From positions 124,001-188,000 of the forward strand of contig NZ_LT821227.1 of assembly GCF_900169485.1 (NCBI RefSeq): DNA of 64,000 bases. Reading direction: 5' to 3'. Source of the stretch: Phoenicibacter congonensis (GTDB taxonomy: Bacteria > Actinomycetota > Coriobacteriia > Coriobacteriales > Eggerthellaceae). The notes beneath the pieces were generated by a model. It worked only from the letters and a program-made list of their open reading frames with translations. It was not told where the DNA came from and ran no database searches. Of this stretch, positions 26,565 to 34,428 are shown piece after piece. Within the stretch, counting starts at the first letter, position 1, and every line of letters begins with the position of its first letter. The translations under genes and the position numbers were made by a program.

Positions 26565-27122
26565 TCAATAAATTTCTCTCTCGATAATCCACTCATCACG
26601 AATTTCCCAAACACAGCCAACATTATTCTGCATGTCATCAGAAGGTGTGCAACAGCGCGGCCAGCTGCGAATTATTTCGCTTTTAAACTGAGGAAACATG
26701 TTTCCCTTATCACTCATGATTAATGAAGCCTCGTTAACAATTCCTGCATCACGCAGTTTTTTGTCATGAGCACGTTCATCGTTGTCATCAACGGGGACAT
26801 ACATGTAATTCAAAACATATCCCCACTTGTTGTAATCAATGATAAAGAGTTGTTCATCAGGTACATCAACTGTGAGGGAAACCTCACCTTCTGCCTCAGG
26901 AAGTCTGGCTTCTTCTGTGAGAGCTAGCCAAATTGGCAAATATAGGTCATCTGGAACTGTTATTTGTTTTCTAGCCTGATCAGTTAGCCATCGATAGGCC
27001 TGGATGTAATAGTCAGAAATTGTGTCTGACTTAGCACGGAGGAATTGCTCGCGGCAAATGAAGCTGCCGTTCGCTTCAAGTTCTTTTAGCACAAGAACAT
27101 TTTGTCTTGTCCAAACTACCAT
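26565..27122 (-). CDS. DUF3841-like protein
   Basis: The 185-residue soluble protein starts VVWTRQNVLVLKELEANGSFICR, followed by YRWLTDQARKQI and PIWLALTEEA. It resembles DUF3841 proteins, whose function is unknown. The ATG at 27122 has GGGAGGGG upstream, so it is preferred over the start at 27140. It is divergent from the grdE-like gene and may share its control region. The 216 bp between it and the BCCT gene hold only AT-rich DNA. Confidence 0.6.
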   Translation of the reverse strand: MVVWTRQNVLVLKELEANGSFICREQFLRAKSDTISDYYIQAYRWLTDQARKQITVPDDLYLPIWLALTEEARLPEAEGEVSLTVDVPDEQLFIIDYNKWGYVLNYMYVPVDDNDERAHDKKLRDAGIVNEASLIMSDKGNMFPQFKSEIIRSWPRCCTPSDDMQNNVGCVWEIRDEWIIEREIY

Positions 27123-27297
27123 TGCAACCCCTCCCTTCACATCAGCAGTCGAACTTCTGACCGAATTAATTCAACAAAATAGAAAACGCTGAATTAATTT
27201 AGCTAGTCTAAAAATACATTATTTTTGAATATTTATCAAGATATTTTGAACAAAATTTGAAGCCGTTTAGGAAAACTGAACTTATCGCGATAACATT

Positions 27298-27313
27298 TGT
27301 TTCATGAGAAACA
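27298..27313. promoter_or_regulatory. TGTTTC-ATGA-GAAACA inverted repeat
   Basis: A perfect 6-bp dyad lies about 70 bp upstream of the grdE-like promoter, in the divergent region shared with the DUF3841-like gene. It is a candidate operator for the TetR regulator encoded after the operon. The rest of 27123-27380 is AT-rich and includes GAATTAATT repeats near 27163-27200. Confidence 0.4.
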
Positions 27314-27381
27314 TGCCATTACTGTCGGAATATGATTATTTAAACAAAATTTCAGGTATTTAAAAAATAATCAGCCTATTT

Positions 27382-27410
27382 TTGACAAACATGTTTAATT
27401 TAAGTATAAT
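27382..27410 (+). promoter_or_regulatory. Consensus sigma-70-type promoter of the grd-like operon
   Basis: TTGACA at 27382-27387 and TATAAT at 27405-27410 are separated by exactly 17 bp. The spacer contains the perfect palindrome AAACATGTTT (27387-27396), a possible operator that would block RNA polymerase. Transcription would start near 27417, and the leader contains a small TGAGG/CCTCA hairpin at 27421-27435. Confidence 0.8.
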
Positions 27411-27479
27411 AAACGCAATTTGAGGGTATTCCTCACAAGCTGTTTGTTCACGTTTAGAAATGAGAGGAGTGTGAAATCG

Positions 27480-28808
27480 ATGAAACTGGAGATTGGAAAT
27501 ATCCAAGTAAAAGACGTGGTTCTTGGAACAGAAAATTCTTTTAAGAATGGCATTCTTACTATAAACAAGCAAGAAGCTATTGACTACTTAAAAGAAAAAG
27601 ACGACCACTTGACAGATGTTGACATTGTGATTGCTCACCCAGGTGACGACACAAGAATCTGTCCAGTCGTCGAAACTATTGAGCCAAGAATGCGCGTTGA
27701 TGGTCGCACATTATTCCCGGGCGTAACTGATGATGTCGTGCCTGCAGGCGAAGGCGAACTCAAAGCTTTTAAAGGCTGCTGCGTCACAGTTGTGGCAAAA
27801 GAATGGGGTTCATTCGGCGACGGTGTTATTGACATGGGCGGCGAAGGAGCAAAGCACACCTACTGGTCAAAACTCATTAACATTTGCTTAGTTGGTGACA
27901 CTGATGAAGAATTCGAGAGACATGAACAGCAAAAATGCAACCATGCTCTTCGTTGGGCAGGCCACCGCTTTGCCGAGTGGATTGGAAAAATTGCAGAGAA
28001 TGTCGCTGTGGAAGAGACTGAGGTTTATGAGTTTGACCCAATCTTGAAGCGCGATGACTCACGCAAGGAGCTCCCAAATGTTGTTGCTGTTCTGCAGCCT
28101 CAATCGCAAATGGAGGCATTGGGCTACAACGATCTTTGGTATGGATGGGATATGAATAAATATCTGCCTTCTTTCGTGAGTCCAACAGAGGTTTTCGATG
28201 GCGCAATAATTTCTGGCTCATTCATGCCATCGTCATCAAAATGGTCAACCTATGAGATGCAAAACTTCCCAACATTAAAAGAGCTCATGAAGCATGACGG
28301 CAAAGAATTTAACTTTGTAGGTGTCATCATGTCAAACTTAAACGTTGCTCTTGAACAAAAAGAGCGTTCAGCCATTATGGTTCGCAACATGGCCCTCAAT
28401 CTTGGAGCAGATTATGCCCTTGTAACTGAAGAAGGTTATGGAAACCCTGATGCTGACTACGTTCGTTGCCAGGTGATTCTTGAAGACGCAGGCATTCCTG
28501 TTGTTGGTATTTCGAATGAATCGGTTGGACGTGACGGATTTGGACAACCGCTTGTTACGCTCGACGAAAAAATGACCGCTCTTGTTTCCACAGGCAACGT
28601 TGGTGAGCTTTCTGACCTCCCAGCGTGCAAAACAGTTATTGGCAATCTTGAAGCACTGAACCGCGATGGCATGTCAGGATCTTGGGGTTATGACGAAATC
28701 CTCGGCAAATCAGGTCGTGACGATGGGTCAGTCATTATGGAAGACAACAACTGGTTCTGTGGCGACCACATTTCAGGTTTCTGCATTAAGACCATGAGAG
28801 AAGTTTAG
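27480..28808 (+). CDS. Glycine/sarcosine/betaine reductase component B, GrdE-like proprotein
   Basis: The 442-residue protein matches the GrdE/GrdG/GrdI family: VVAHPG-type IVIAHPGDDTRI, FPGV, WGSFGDGVIDMGGEGAKHTYWSKL and YNDLWYGWDMNKYLPSF. Family members are cleaved to two subunits, with a pyruvoyl group formed from an internal Cys. That group binds the amine of the substrate. Here the matching region reads DGAIISGSFMPSSSKWSTYEMQ, with Ser251-253 and no Cys. The ATG at 27480 has GAGAGGAG upstream; the longer reading from 27420 is not supported. It is followed 10 bp later by the selenoprotein gene. Confidence 0.88.
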   Translation: MKLEIGNIQVKDVVLGTENSFKNGILTINKQEAIDYLKEKDDHLTDVDIVIAHPGDDTRICPVVETIEPRMRVDGRTLFPGVTDDVVPAGEGELKAFKGCCVTVVAKEWGSFGDGVIDMGGEGAKHTYWSKLINICLVGDTDEEFERHEQQKCNHALRWAGHRFAEWIGKIAENVAVEETEVYEFDPILKRDDSRKELPNVVAVLQPQSQMEALGYNDLWYGWDMNKYLPSFVSPTEVFDGAIISGSFMPSSSKWSTYEMQNFPTLKELMKHDGKEFNFVGVIMSNLNVALEQKERSAIMVRNMALNLGADYALVTEEGYGNPDADYVRCQVILEDAGIPVVGISNESVGRDGFGQPLVTLDEKMTALVSTGNVGELSDLPACKTVIGNLEALNRDGMSGSWGYDEILGKSGRDDGSVIMEDNNWFCGDHISGFCIKTMREV

Positions 28809-28818
28809 GGGGTGCAAC

Positions 28819-30150
28819 ATGACTAAGAAAGTAATTGTTTACCTAAACCAATTCTTCGGTGGAAAAGGTGGCGAAGACACTGCAGATTATGAGCCAGAGC
28901 TCATAGAAGGTTTAGTTGGCCCTTCAGTGGCAATGAATGCTCAACTTAAAGACGCAGAAGTAACTCACACAATCATTTGTGGAGACAACTTCATGGGCTC
29001 AAACACCGATGAGGCACTTGCAAGAATCGAGAAAATGCTAGATGGCCTCGAATTCGACATGCTCCTTGCAGGTCCTGCTTTCCAAGCAGGCCGCTATGGC
29101 GTAGCTTGCGGTAATGTTTGCAAGCTTGTTGCTGAGAAATATGGAGTTCCTTGCATTACCTCAATGAATGTTGAGAACCCTGGTGTTGACATGTTTAAGA
29201 AAGACTGCTTCATCATGAAGGGTCACAATGCTGCTGCTCAAATGAGAAAAGACGTTCCTGCAATGACAGATTTTGCAAATCGTCTCCTTGCAGGTGAGCC
29301 AACTCGTGGTGCCGATGAAGAAGGCTACTTCGCACGCGGCTGCCGCCATGAAGTTTTCCTCGAAGATGTTTATGAAAACACTGCTGCCTATCGTGGTGTG
29401 CAAATGCTCATCAAGAAAATCAAGGGCGAGGACTACCAAACAGAGCTCATCATTCCCAAAAAAGATCTTGTCCCAATTGCACCTGCAATCAAAGATCTTT
29501 CAGAGGCGACGATTGTTCTCTGCACAACAGGCGGCATTGTTCCAGTAGACAACCCAGACAGAATTCAATCTGCATCTGCCACTCGTTGGGGCCGATACAA
29601 CGTAGCTGGTCTTGACAAACTCCCTAACCGAGCAGAGGGCGGCTACAAAACAATTCACGCAGGATATGACCCTGCAGCTGCCGATGCTTGCCCTGATGTT
29701 TGCACACCAATCGATGCTCTTCGCCAATATGAAAAAGAAGGCAAGATTGGAAAGCTCGACGACTGGTTCTACACAACAGTTGGCACGGGAACAACAGAGT
29801 CTGAAGCTGCGCGCATGGCCAATGAAATGCTTCCTTTCTTTGAGGAAGAAGGAGTCGATGGCGTAATTATGACCTCCACTTGAGGCACCTGCACTCGTTG
29901 CGGTGCAACGATGGTTAAAGAATTCGAGAAGGCAGGCTATCCAGTAGTGCACATGTGCAACCTTGTTCCTGTTGCTCTCACGGTCGGCGCAAACAGAATT
30001 GTTCCAACAATCTCAATTCCATATCCACTTGGAGACCCAAACACTCCAGTCGAGGAGCAATACAAACTTCGTTATTCTCGCGTGGGAACAGCTCTAGATG
30101 CTCTCGCAACTGACTGCGATGAACAAACTGTTTTTAAAGTAAAGATCTAA
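28819..30150 (+). CDS. GrdB-like selenoprotein (component B gamma), in-frame UGA = selenocysteine
   Basis: The frame is open from ATG 28819 to TAA 30150 except for one TGA at 29881-29883. Reading TGA as Sec gives 443 residues with Sec355-G-T-Cys358-T-R-Cys361, the UxxCxxC motif of GrdB/GrdF/GrdH. Both flanks are typical family sequence: GVIMTST before and GATMVKEFEKAGYPVVHM with ANRIVPTISIPYPLG after. The enzyme reduces the amine-bound substrate and passes a carboxymethyl group to selenoprotein A. The substrate (glycine, sarcosine or betaine) cannot be fixed from sequence; the BCCT neighbour favours betaine. grdA, grdC/D and sel genes are not in the window. Confidence 0.93.
29884..29906 (+). 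promoter_or_regulatory. Candidate bacterial SECIS hairpin
   Basis: Directly after the UGA, GCACC (29885-29889) pairs with GGTGC (29902-29906). GCA (29891-29893) pairs with TGC (29899-29901). A bulged T lies between the stems and the loop is CTCGT. Position and size suit SelB-dependent Sec insertion. Confidence 0.65.
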
Positions 30151-30207
30151 CTCCCTTGACTTTGCTTTAAATATTAACCAGCTCTTTCCCAGGAGTCGGT
30201 AACGCTC

Positions 30208-30234
30208 AAAGGCTGCTTTCGGGCAGCCTTTTTT
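30208..30234 (+). terminator. Terminator of the grd-like operon
   Basis: AAAGGCTGC pairs with GCAGCCTTTTTT around a short loop, 58 bp after the selenoprotein stop. The two-gene transcript ends here. Confidence 0.92.
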
Positions 30235-30619
30235 GTGACTAGAGCTTAATGACAATGGAAGCACAACTCACAAATGCCGCATATATTTCGCTTTTTTTAC
30301 TTGGATTAACACAAAATCAAGCACTACGCACATAACACCGCTTGCTGGCATGATTTTATATGTATACATTGATGAAGTGTAAAAAAGAAAAATCAACACT
30401 TCATTTTTATAATTAAATGTTCTTTAAAGAATGGTTCAGAAATTGTAATGAGTTTAATCGCTGATAACCCAGAATGATATTACAATTTTGTCGAATACGA
30501 TTAATGAAACAAAAACTCACTGTATAGCTGATAAAACTATGGTTATATTAATTAAACAGCTCCAATTTGTTGTACAAAAAACTGGTAAAATTTGAAAAAA
30601 AATAGCCTAAGGAGTGGTA
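30235..30619. other. Intergenic region upstream of tetR-type gene
   Basis: AT-rich DNA without a gene. A perfect 9-bp inverted repeat, ATGAAGTGT (30372-30380) and ACACTTCAT (30396-30404), is followed by TTTTTAT. It could be a weak terminator or an operator. The promoter of the regulator gene should lie in 30480-30600, where the sequence is very AT-rich. Confidence 0.5.
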
Positions 30620-31291
30620 ATGGGCAGAACTAAATATAGCGAAGCTGAACGTGACAAAATCATTGTAATGTTCATTTCTGCTGCTAGAGAAATAATCGAA
30701 ACAGAAGGAATTAAAAAAATTACTGTAAGAAAAGTTGCAGATCTAGCAGGGTGCAACTCCTCACTTCTTTATTTCTATTTCCACGACGTTGATGAACTTG
30801 TGACAATGTCATCAATGAGCTATCTAGAAAAATACACTCGCAGTCTTGTAGCGGATCTCAAAAAACTCGAAAATCACTATGATATTTTTCTTCACACCTG
30901 GGAAGTTTTTACCGTTTACGCACTTGACAACCCAGAAGTGTTCAACCAGATTTTCTTCTGTGAACACAAAGTGCCACTTGAAAAGATGATTCGTGAATAT
31001 TATCGTTTGTTCCCTGCACAACTTGAGAATGTTGGAGCTAGCGTTAAAGACATGCTATACCAAGGAACTCTAATCGAAAGAAACCTTGACATATTGCGGC
31101 CTCTTGTGACAGAAGGCATCATAAAGGCTGACAACCTCGACATGATCAACGATTTAATGCTCAGTTATTTCCACGAGATTCTCAGGCAGCGCCTTGCCTC
31201 AGATGGCGGCCTCATCGAATGTGAACAAATGCGCACACGCTTCATGAAAGTTGTCGAATACCTCGTCGAAAAAGAAAAAGTAGCAGCGTAG
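30620..31291 (+). CDS. TetR-family transcriptional regulator
   Basis: The 223-residue protein has an N-terminal TetR helix-turn-helix: AAREIIETEGIKKITVRKVADLAGCNSSLLYFYFHDVDELV. The C-terminal ligand domain is family-specific and not recognised. The ATG at 30620 has AAGGAG upstream; a GTG two codons earlier is less likely. It follows the grd-like operon on the same strand, so it may regulate it or the BCCT gene (inference from position and the palindromes at 27298 and 27387). Confidence 0.88.
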   Translation: MGRTKYSEAERDKIIVMFISAAREIIETEGIKKITVRKVADLAGCNSSLLYFYFHDVDELVTMSSMSYLEKYTRSLVADLKKLENHYDIFLHTWEVFTVYALDNPEVFNQIFFCEHKVPLEKMIREYYRLFPAQLENVGASVKDMLYQGTLIERNLDILRPLVTEGIIKADNLDMINDLMLSYFHEILRQRLASDGGLIECEQMRTRFMKVVEYLVEKEKVAA

Positions 31292-31455
31292 CACACTCTA
31301 CACATGCACTCATAGGCGCAATGCTAGCGCCTAGTGCTCATTTCACATTCGTCTTGGCAAGCAATATTGCAGTCAGACTAAAGTCTATCAATTACTTTTA
31401 ATTAGCTCCAAAAAATGTGTTCACAAGCAAAGCGCTAATTCAGACAGCTTTGTGC

Positions 31456-32463
31456 TTATTCCCACTCGCTAGCCAGAGTGCAAAGCATGATTGCTTTAAT
31501 GGAGTGCATTCTGTTTTCCGCCTGGTCAAAAACAACAGACTGATTCGAACGGAAAACCTCGTCGGTCACCTCCATCTCAGAGATTCCAAACTGCTTGTAA
31601 ACATCTTGAGCAACTGTGGTGTTTAAATCATGAAAAGAGGGTAGGCAGTGCATAAAAATACAGTTGTCGCCAGCACGTTTCATTACACGATTGTTTACTT
31701 GATAGGGGCTCAGCAGATTAATTCGACTCCCCCAAATATCAGAAGGCTCACCCATGGAAACCCAAATGTCTGTATAAATAACGTCGGCATTAACACAAGC
31801 ATCATCAATGCTTTCACTAAGAGAAATTGATCCTCCAGTAGTGGCGCAAGTCTCTTTGCACTCCTGCACAAGAGAATCGCTTGGCCACAATTCACATGGG
31901 GCGCATGCGACAAAATGCATTCCTAATTTAACACAAACAGCAGCAAGTGAATTCGCAACGTTGTTTCTGGAATCGCCAACATACACAAGCTTTCTTCCTT
32001 TTAGATTAAAGCCGAGTTTCTCCTGTATCGTCATCATGTCGGCAATCATTTGTGTTGGATGAGCATCATCGGTGAGTCCATTCCAGACGGGCACACCCGA
32101 CTCTCGTGCCAAGCACTCAACAGTTTCTTGCAGAAAACCGCGATATTCTATTCCATCATAAAAGCGCCCAAGAACTTTAGCAGTGTCTTCGATAGATTCT
32201 TTGTTTCCCATTTGTGAAGAGGCAGGATCGAGATAGGTAACATTCATGCCAAGATCGTGAGCTGCTACTTCAAACGCACAACGCGTTCTTGTGGAAGTCT
32301 TCTCAAACAAAAGACAAATGTTTTTGCCTCCCAAATAGCAATGCGCCTCTCCATCTTTCTTTTTCTTTTTGAGCGAATGTGCCACAGAAAGCATTTCTTC
32401 GATTTCAGCAGGTGTGAAATCGACAATCTTCAAGAAAGACCTGCCTGTGAGAGTTGACTTCAT
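31456..32463 (-). CDS. argF: Ornithine carbamoyltransferase
   Basis: The 335-residue enzyme has the carbamoyl-phosphate site FEKTSTRTRCAFEVAA, the HPTQ box (DDAHPTQMIAD), the ornithine region near DIWVSMGE and the HCLPSFHD motif. It makes citrulline from ornithine and carbamoyl phosphate. It is 19 kb from argCJBD in this window and no carbamate kinase or arginine deiminase gene is adjacent, so either a biosynthetic or a catabolic role is possible. The ATG at 32463 has GGAGAAAAG upstream. A hairpin with a T-run lies immediately before that ribosome site. Confidence 0.94.
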   Translation of the reverse strand: MKSTLTGRSFLKIVDFTPAEIEEMLSVAHSLKKKKKDGEAHCYLGGKNICLLFEKTSTRTRCAFEVAAHDLGMNVTYLDPASSQMGNKESIEDTAKVLGRFYDGIEYRGFLQETVECLARESGVPVWNGLTDDAHPTQMIADMMTIQEKLGFNLKGRKLVYVGDSRNNVANSLAAVCVKLGMHFVACAPCELWPSDSLVQECKETCATTGGSISLSESIDDACVNADVIYTDIWVSMGEPSDIWGSRINLLSPYQVNNRVMKRAGDNCIFMHCLPSFHDLNTTVAQDVYKQFGISEMEVTDEVFRSNQSVVFDQAENRMHSIKAIMLCTLASEWE

Positions 32464-32478
32464 TTTCTTTTCTCCAAT

Positions 32479-32515
32479 GAAAAAACACGCCATATGCCAA
32501 GGCAGTTGGCGTGTT
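32479..32515 (-). terminator. Terminator or attenuator hairpin just before argF
   Basis: On the minus strand AACACGCC pairs with GGCGTGTT, then TTTTTTC. It ends only 16 nt before the argF start codon, directly ahead of its GGAG. There is no room for a promoter between the hairpin and argF, so it may act as an attenuator or be partly read through after pdx kinase. Confidence 0.75.
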
Positions 32516-32550
32516 ATGGTTTGAACATTCTGCTAGCTTTTAGCCGACTC

Positions 32551-33426
32551 CTATTTTAAATCACAAACCTTGTGGAGAAGGGTCTCAAAACTCACTCCGC
32601 GCTCCATAAAATGCGGTTGTTTAGAGCTAACAATCATCGCATCATGCACAAAATCTCCTGCAAATTCTACACTGCGAACAAGCGAAATGCCTTTCATGAT
32701 TCCACCAAGTACGCATGAAGCATAAACATCGCCTGTTCCATGAAGCATATAGTTCACAAACTCGTTGCTAACCTCAACAATGCCGTCGACTTCTTCCCCG
32801 CCAACAAAATTGCGAATAACTGTCTCGTTTTTGCGCTGTATGCCCTTCAAGACAACATTTCTTGCACCAAGATCGAGAAGCGCCTTGACAAGTTCATGCG
32901 CGCGTCCATTTGTGATGTCGGTCCCTTCCCATTCATCTCCAATAGGAAGACCTAGAATAATTGCTGCCTCCGTTAGATTTGGTGTCAATACGTCAGCACG
33001 AGCTGAAAGTTTTGCCATAGCATCACAAAGCTCTGGGGTGTATGTTGGATAAACCTTGCCATGGTCTGCCATTACGGGGTCAACAAACTTGATTGCTTCT
33101 GGATATTTCTCATAAAGAGACTCAATAATCTCAACTTGCTTTGGGTCCCCCAAAAAACCAGAATAAATTGCGTCGATGTTGACATCAATTCCTTCCCAAG
33201 CCTTCAGATAGTCGTCAAGAATGTCAGTCGTGTCATGCATATACCAGCCAGGAAATGCAGTGTGAGAAGAAAAAAGGCCAGTAGGCACAGGACAAACGTC
33301 ACATCCAGCAGCCGAAAGAACAGGGATTGCAACGCCAAGCGAGCATTTACCATAGCCGCAAAGATCATGCACGGCAGCTATGCGTGGAATGTAATCTTTA
33401 TCTCTAACATAAACCAAGTCTGACAT
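32551..33426 (-). CDS. Pyridoxal/pyridoxamine kinase (PdxY-like)
   Basis: The 291-residue ribokinase-like enzyme has AAVHDLCGYGKCSLGVAIPVLSAAG at the N-terminus, the substrate-side PTGLFSSHTAFPGW, DPVMADHGKVY, and LTPNLTEAAIILG. The C-terminal catalytic region reads LHGTGDVYASCVLGG, with the GTGD anion hole Asp. It phosphorylates B6 vitamers to supply PLP, needed by the ArgD and NifS proteins encoded here. The start codon is within MSDLVY, which partly resembles the dispersed motif but only weakly. Confidence 0.88.
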   Translation of the reverse strand: MSDLVYVRDKDYIPRIAAVHDLCGYGKCSLGVAIPVLSAAGCDVCPVPTGLFSSHTAFPGWYMHDTTDILDDYLKAWEGIDVNIDAIYSGFLGDPKQVEIIESLYEKYPEAIKFVDPVMADHGKVYPTYTPELCDAMAKLSARADVLTPNLTEAAIILGLPIGDEWEGTDITNGRAHELVKALLDLGARNVVLKGIQRKNETVIRNFVGGEEVDGIVEVSNEFVNYMLHGTGDVYASCVLGGIMKGISLVRSVEFAGDFVHDAMIVSSKQPHFMERGVSFETLLHKVCDLK

Positions 33427-33443
33427 TAGTAAAACCTTTCTGA

Positions 33444-33668
33444 TTATTCGTCGTCATCGTCCCAATCGTCATCATCGTCATCATCCCAGTCATCGTCTTC
33501 TTCACGCTGGGCTTTTAACGCTTCCTGACGCTCCTTCAAGGCCTTTTTTGCACGCTTTTCCATAATCGCGCAAGCAAGGATGCTAACGAGCAATGCAGCG
33601 CCGAGAAGAATTGCTATGCCACCAAAGGTTTCGAAAAGGAAGTGATAAAGTCCGTCGAATGTTTCCAA
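33444..33668 (-). CDS. Small membrane protein with Asp-rich tail
   Basis: The 74-residue protein has one transmembrane segment (GGIAILLGAALLVSILACAIM), a basic helical stretch (KRAKKALKERQEALKAQRE) and a C-terminal run of Asp and Trp. It begins with TTG, supported by GGAG 10 nt upstream; no ATG is available. The acidic tail is probably cytoplasmic and could bind cations or a protein partner. Function unknown. It sits 13 bp after the motif-bearing unknown gene and 17 bp before the B6 kinase gene. Confidence 0.65.
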   Translation of the reverse strand: METFDGLYHFLFETFGGIAILLGAALLVSILACAIMEKRAKKALKERQEALKAQREEDDDWDDDDDDDWDDDDE

Positions 33669-33681
33669 AATGCGTCGACTC

Positions 33682-34428
33682 CTAATCAGAACAAGTTTCG
33701 ATGATTTTATTTAGCGCGCTAATTGAACAATTAATAGCCCGTAACGCGCGGATATCATCATAATATTTAAGCTCGATTTTTGCAAGGTCGGGAGCCACTT
33801 TCACTGTTTTTCCAACATATATTCGCGCTCCCACATTTCTATCCTGATCCTCTCCATCTTGTCGCTTCGATGCCGTTATTTCCTGAAATTTTTGCAAGTA
33901 ATCTTTAAAGTCTGACATATTTTGTAAATAAGGCGCGGTGTCGCATAAATCGTTTTTATTCTTATTGAAATCCTCTGTTAAAACCTGTTCTTTCTTTTTC
34001 TTGCTCGCGCAAGGCTGATTATTTGTAATGAACTCTGTTTTTAAGTCTGACATGTTTTGTAAATCGGGTTTGACAACTTTCAACAACATCTCATCTCTGG
34101 TTGGATTAGATGAGTAACACACATCTTCCACCTGCTCCTTCACGCACTGTAGAGAATGAGTGTTATGTCCGATGTTTAGGTTTGAAGAGTTTTGTAAATG
34201 CCAAATAATGATGTGCTCTAGTGTGTGCGCAAGCGATGTAGTGTTTATGCAGTCGCCAAACCTTGGACCATGAGAATTCCTGCATGCGTGTTCAAGAATT
34301 CCAGGGAATCGAGAACTCACACTATCTGCAATTTTAAGTCTGACTTCTTTTGTAAATACACAATTAACTTCGACAAGTATCTCTACCCTGTCGCTTTTAA
34401 GAGTTATTTTTCTAGCTTTAACTGGCAC
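33682..34428 (-). CDS. Unknown protein carrying four copies of the dispersed motif
   Basis: The 248-residue protein begins with GTG and overlaps the upstream gene by 11 bp. Residues about 40-75 (FPGILEHACRNSHGPRFGDC, then SLAHTLEHIIIW) recall the N-terminal domain of cyanophycin-synthetase-like proteins, but only faintly. The middle is low in complexity and holds WHLQNSSNL, PDLQNMSDL and PYLQNMSDF. These three units, and VFTKEVRLK near the N-terminus, are each encoded by a copy of the 22-bp motif. No function can be given. It could be a real gene repeatedly invaded by the motif. Confidence 0.55.
   Translation of the reverse strand: MPVKARKITLKSDRVEILVEVNCVFTKEVRLKIADSVSSRFPGILEHACRNSHGPRFGDCINTTSLAHTLEHIIIWHLQNSSNLNIGHNTHSLQCVKEQVEDVCYSSNPTRDEMLLKVVKPDLQNMSDLKTEFITNNQPCASKKKKEQVLTEDFNKNKNDLCDTAPYLQNMSDFKDYLQKFQEITASKRQDGEDQDRNVGARIYVGKTVKVAPDLAKIELKYYDDIRALRAINCSISALNKIIETCSD
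33908..34357 (-). repeat. Cluster of four dispersed-motif copies
   Basis: Copies at 33908-33929, 34043-34064 and 34336-34357 are good. One at 34179-34200 is degenerate, with 17 of 22 positions matching by eye. All share one orientation: AAGTCTGACATG then TTTTGTAAAT on the plus strand. Spacings are 135, 136 and 157 bp. Confidence 0.75.

Noticed and set aside
27020-27035. GTGTCTGACTTAGC in the DUF3841-like gene
   Set aside because: Too short a match to the motif.
28819-29883. grdB-like gene as a truncated pseudogene ending at TGA
   Set aside because: Homology continues in frame beyond the TGA, with the exact UxxCxxC motif and no other lesions.
29500-29952. Antisense open frame of 150 codons opposite the grdB-like gene
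   Set aside because: It is a shadow of the real gene: composition mirrors its codons and there is no recognisable family or ribosome site.
33415-33440. Motif-like AAGTCTGACAT at the B6-kinase start codon
   Set aside because: Matches only the first 11 bases; the rest deviates. MSDL is a common protein start.
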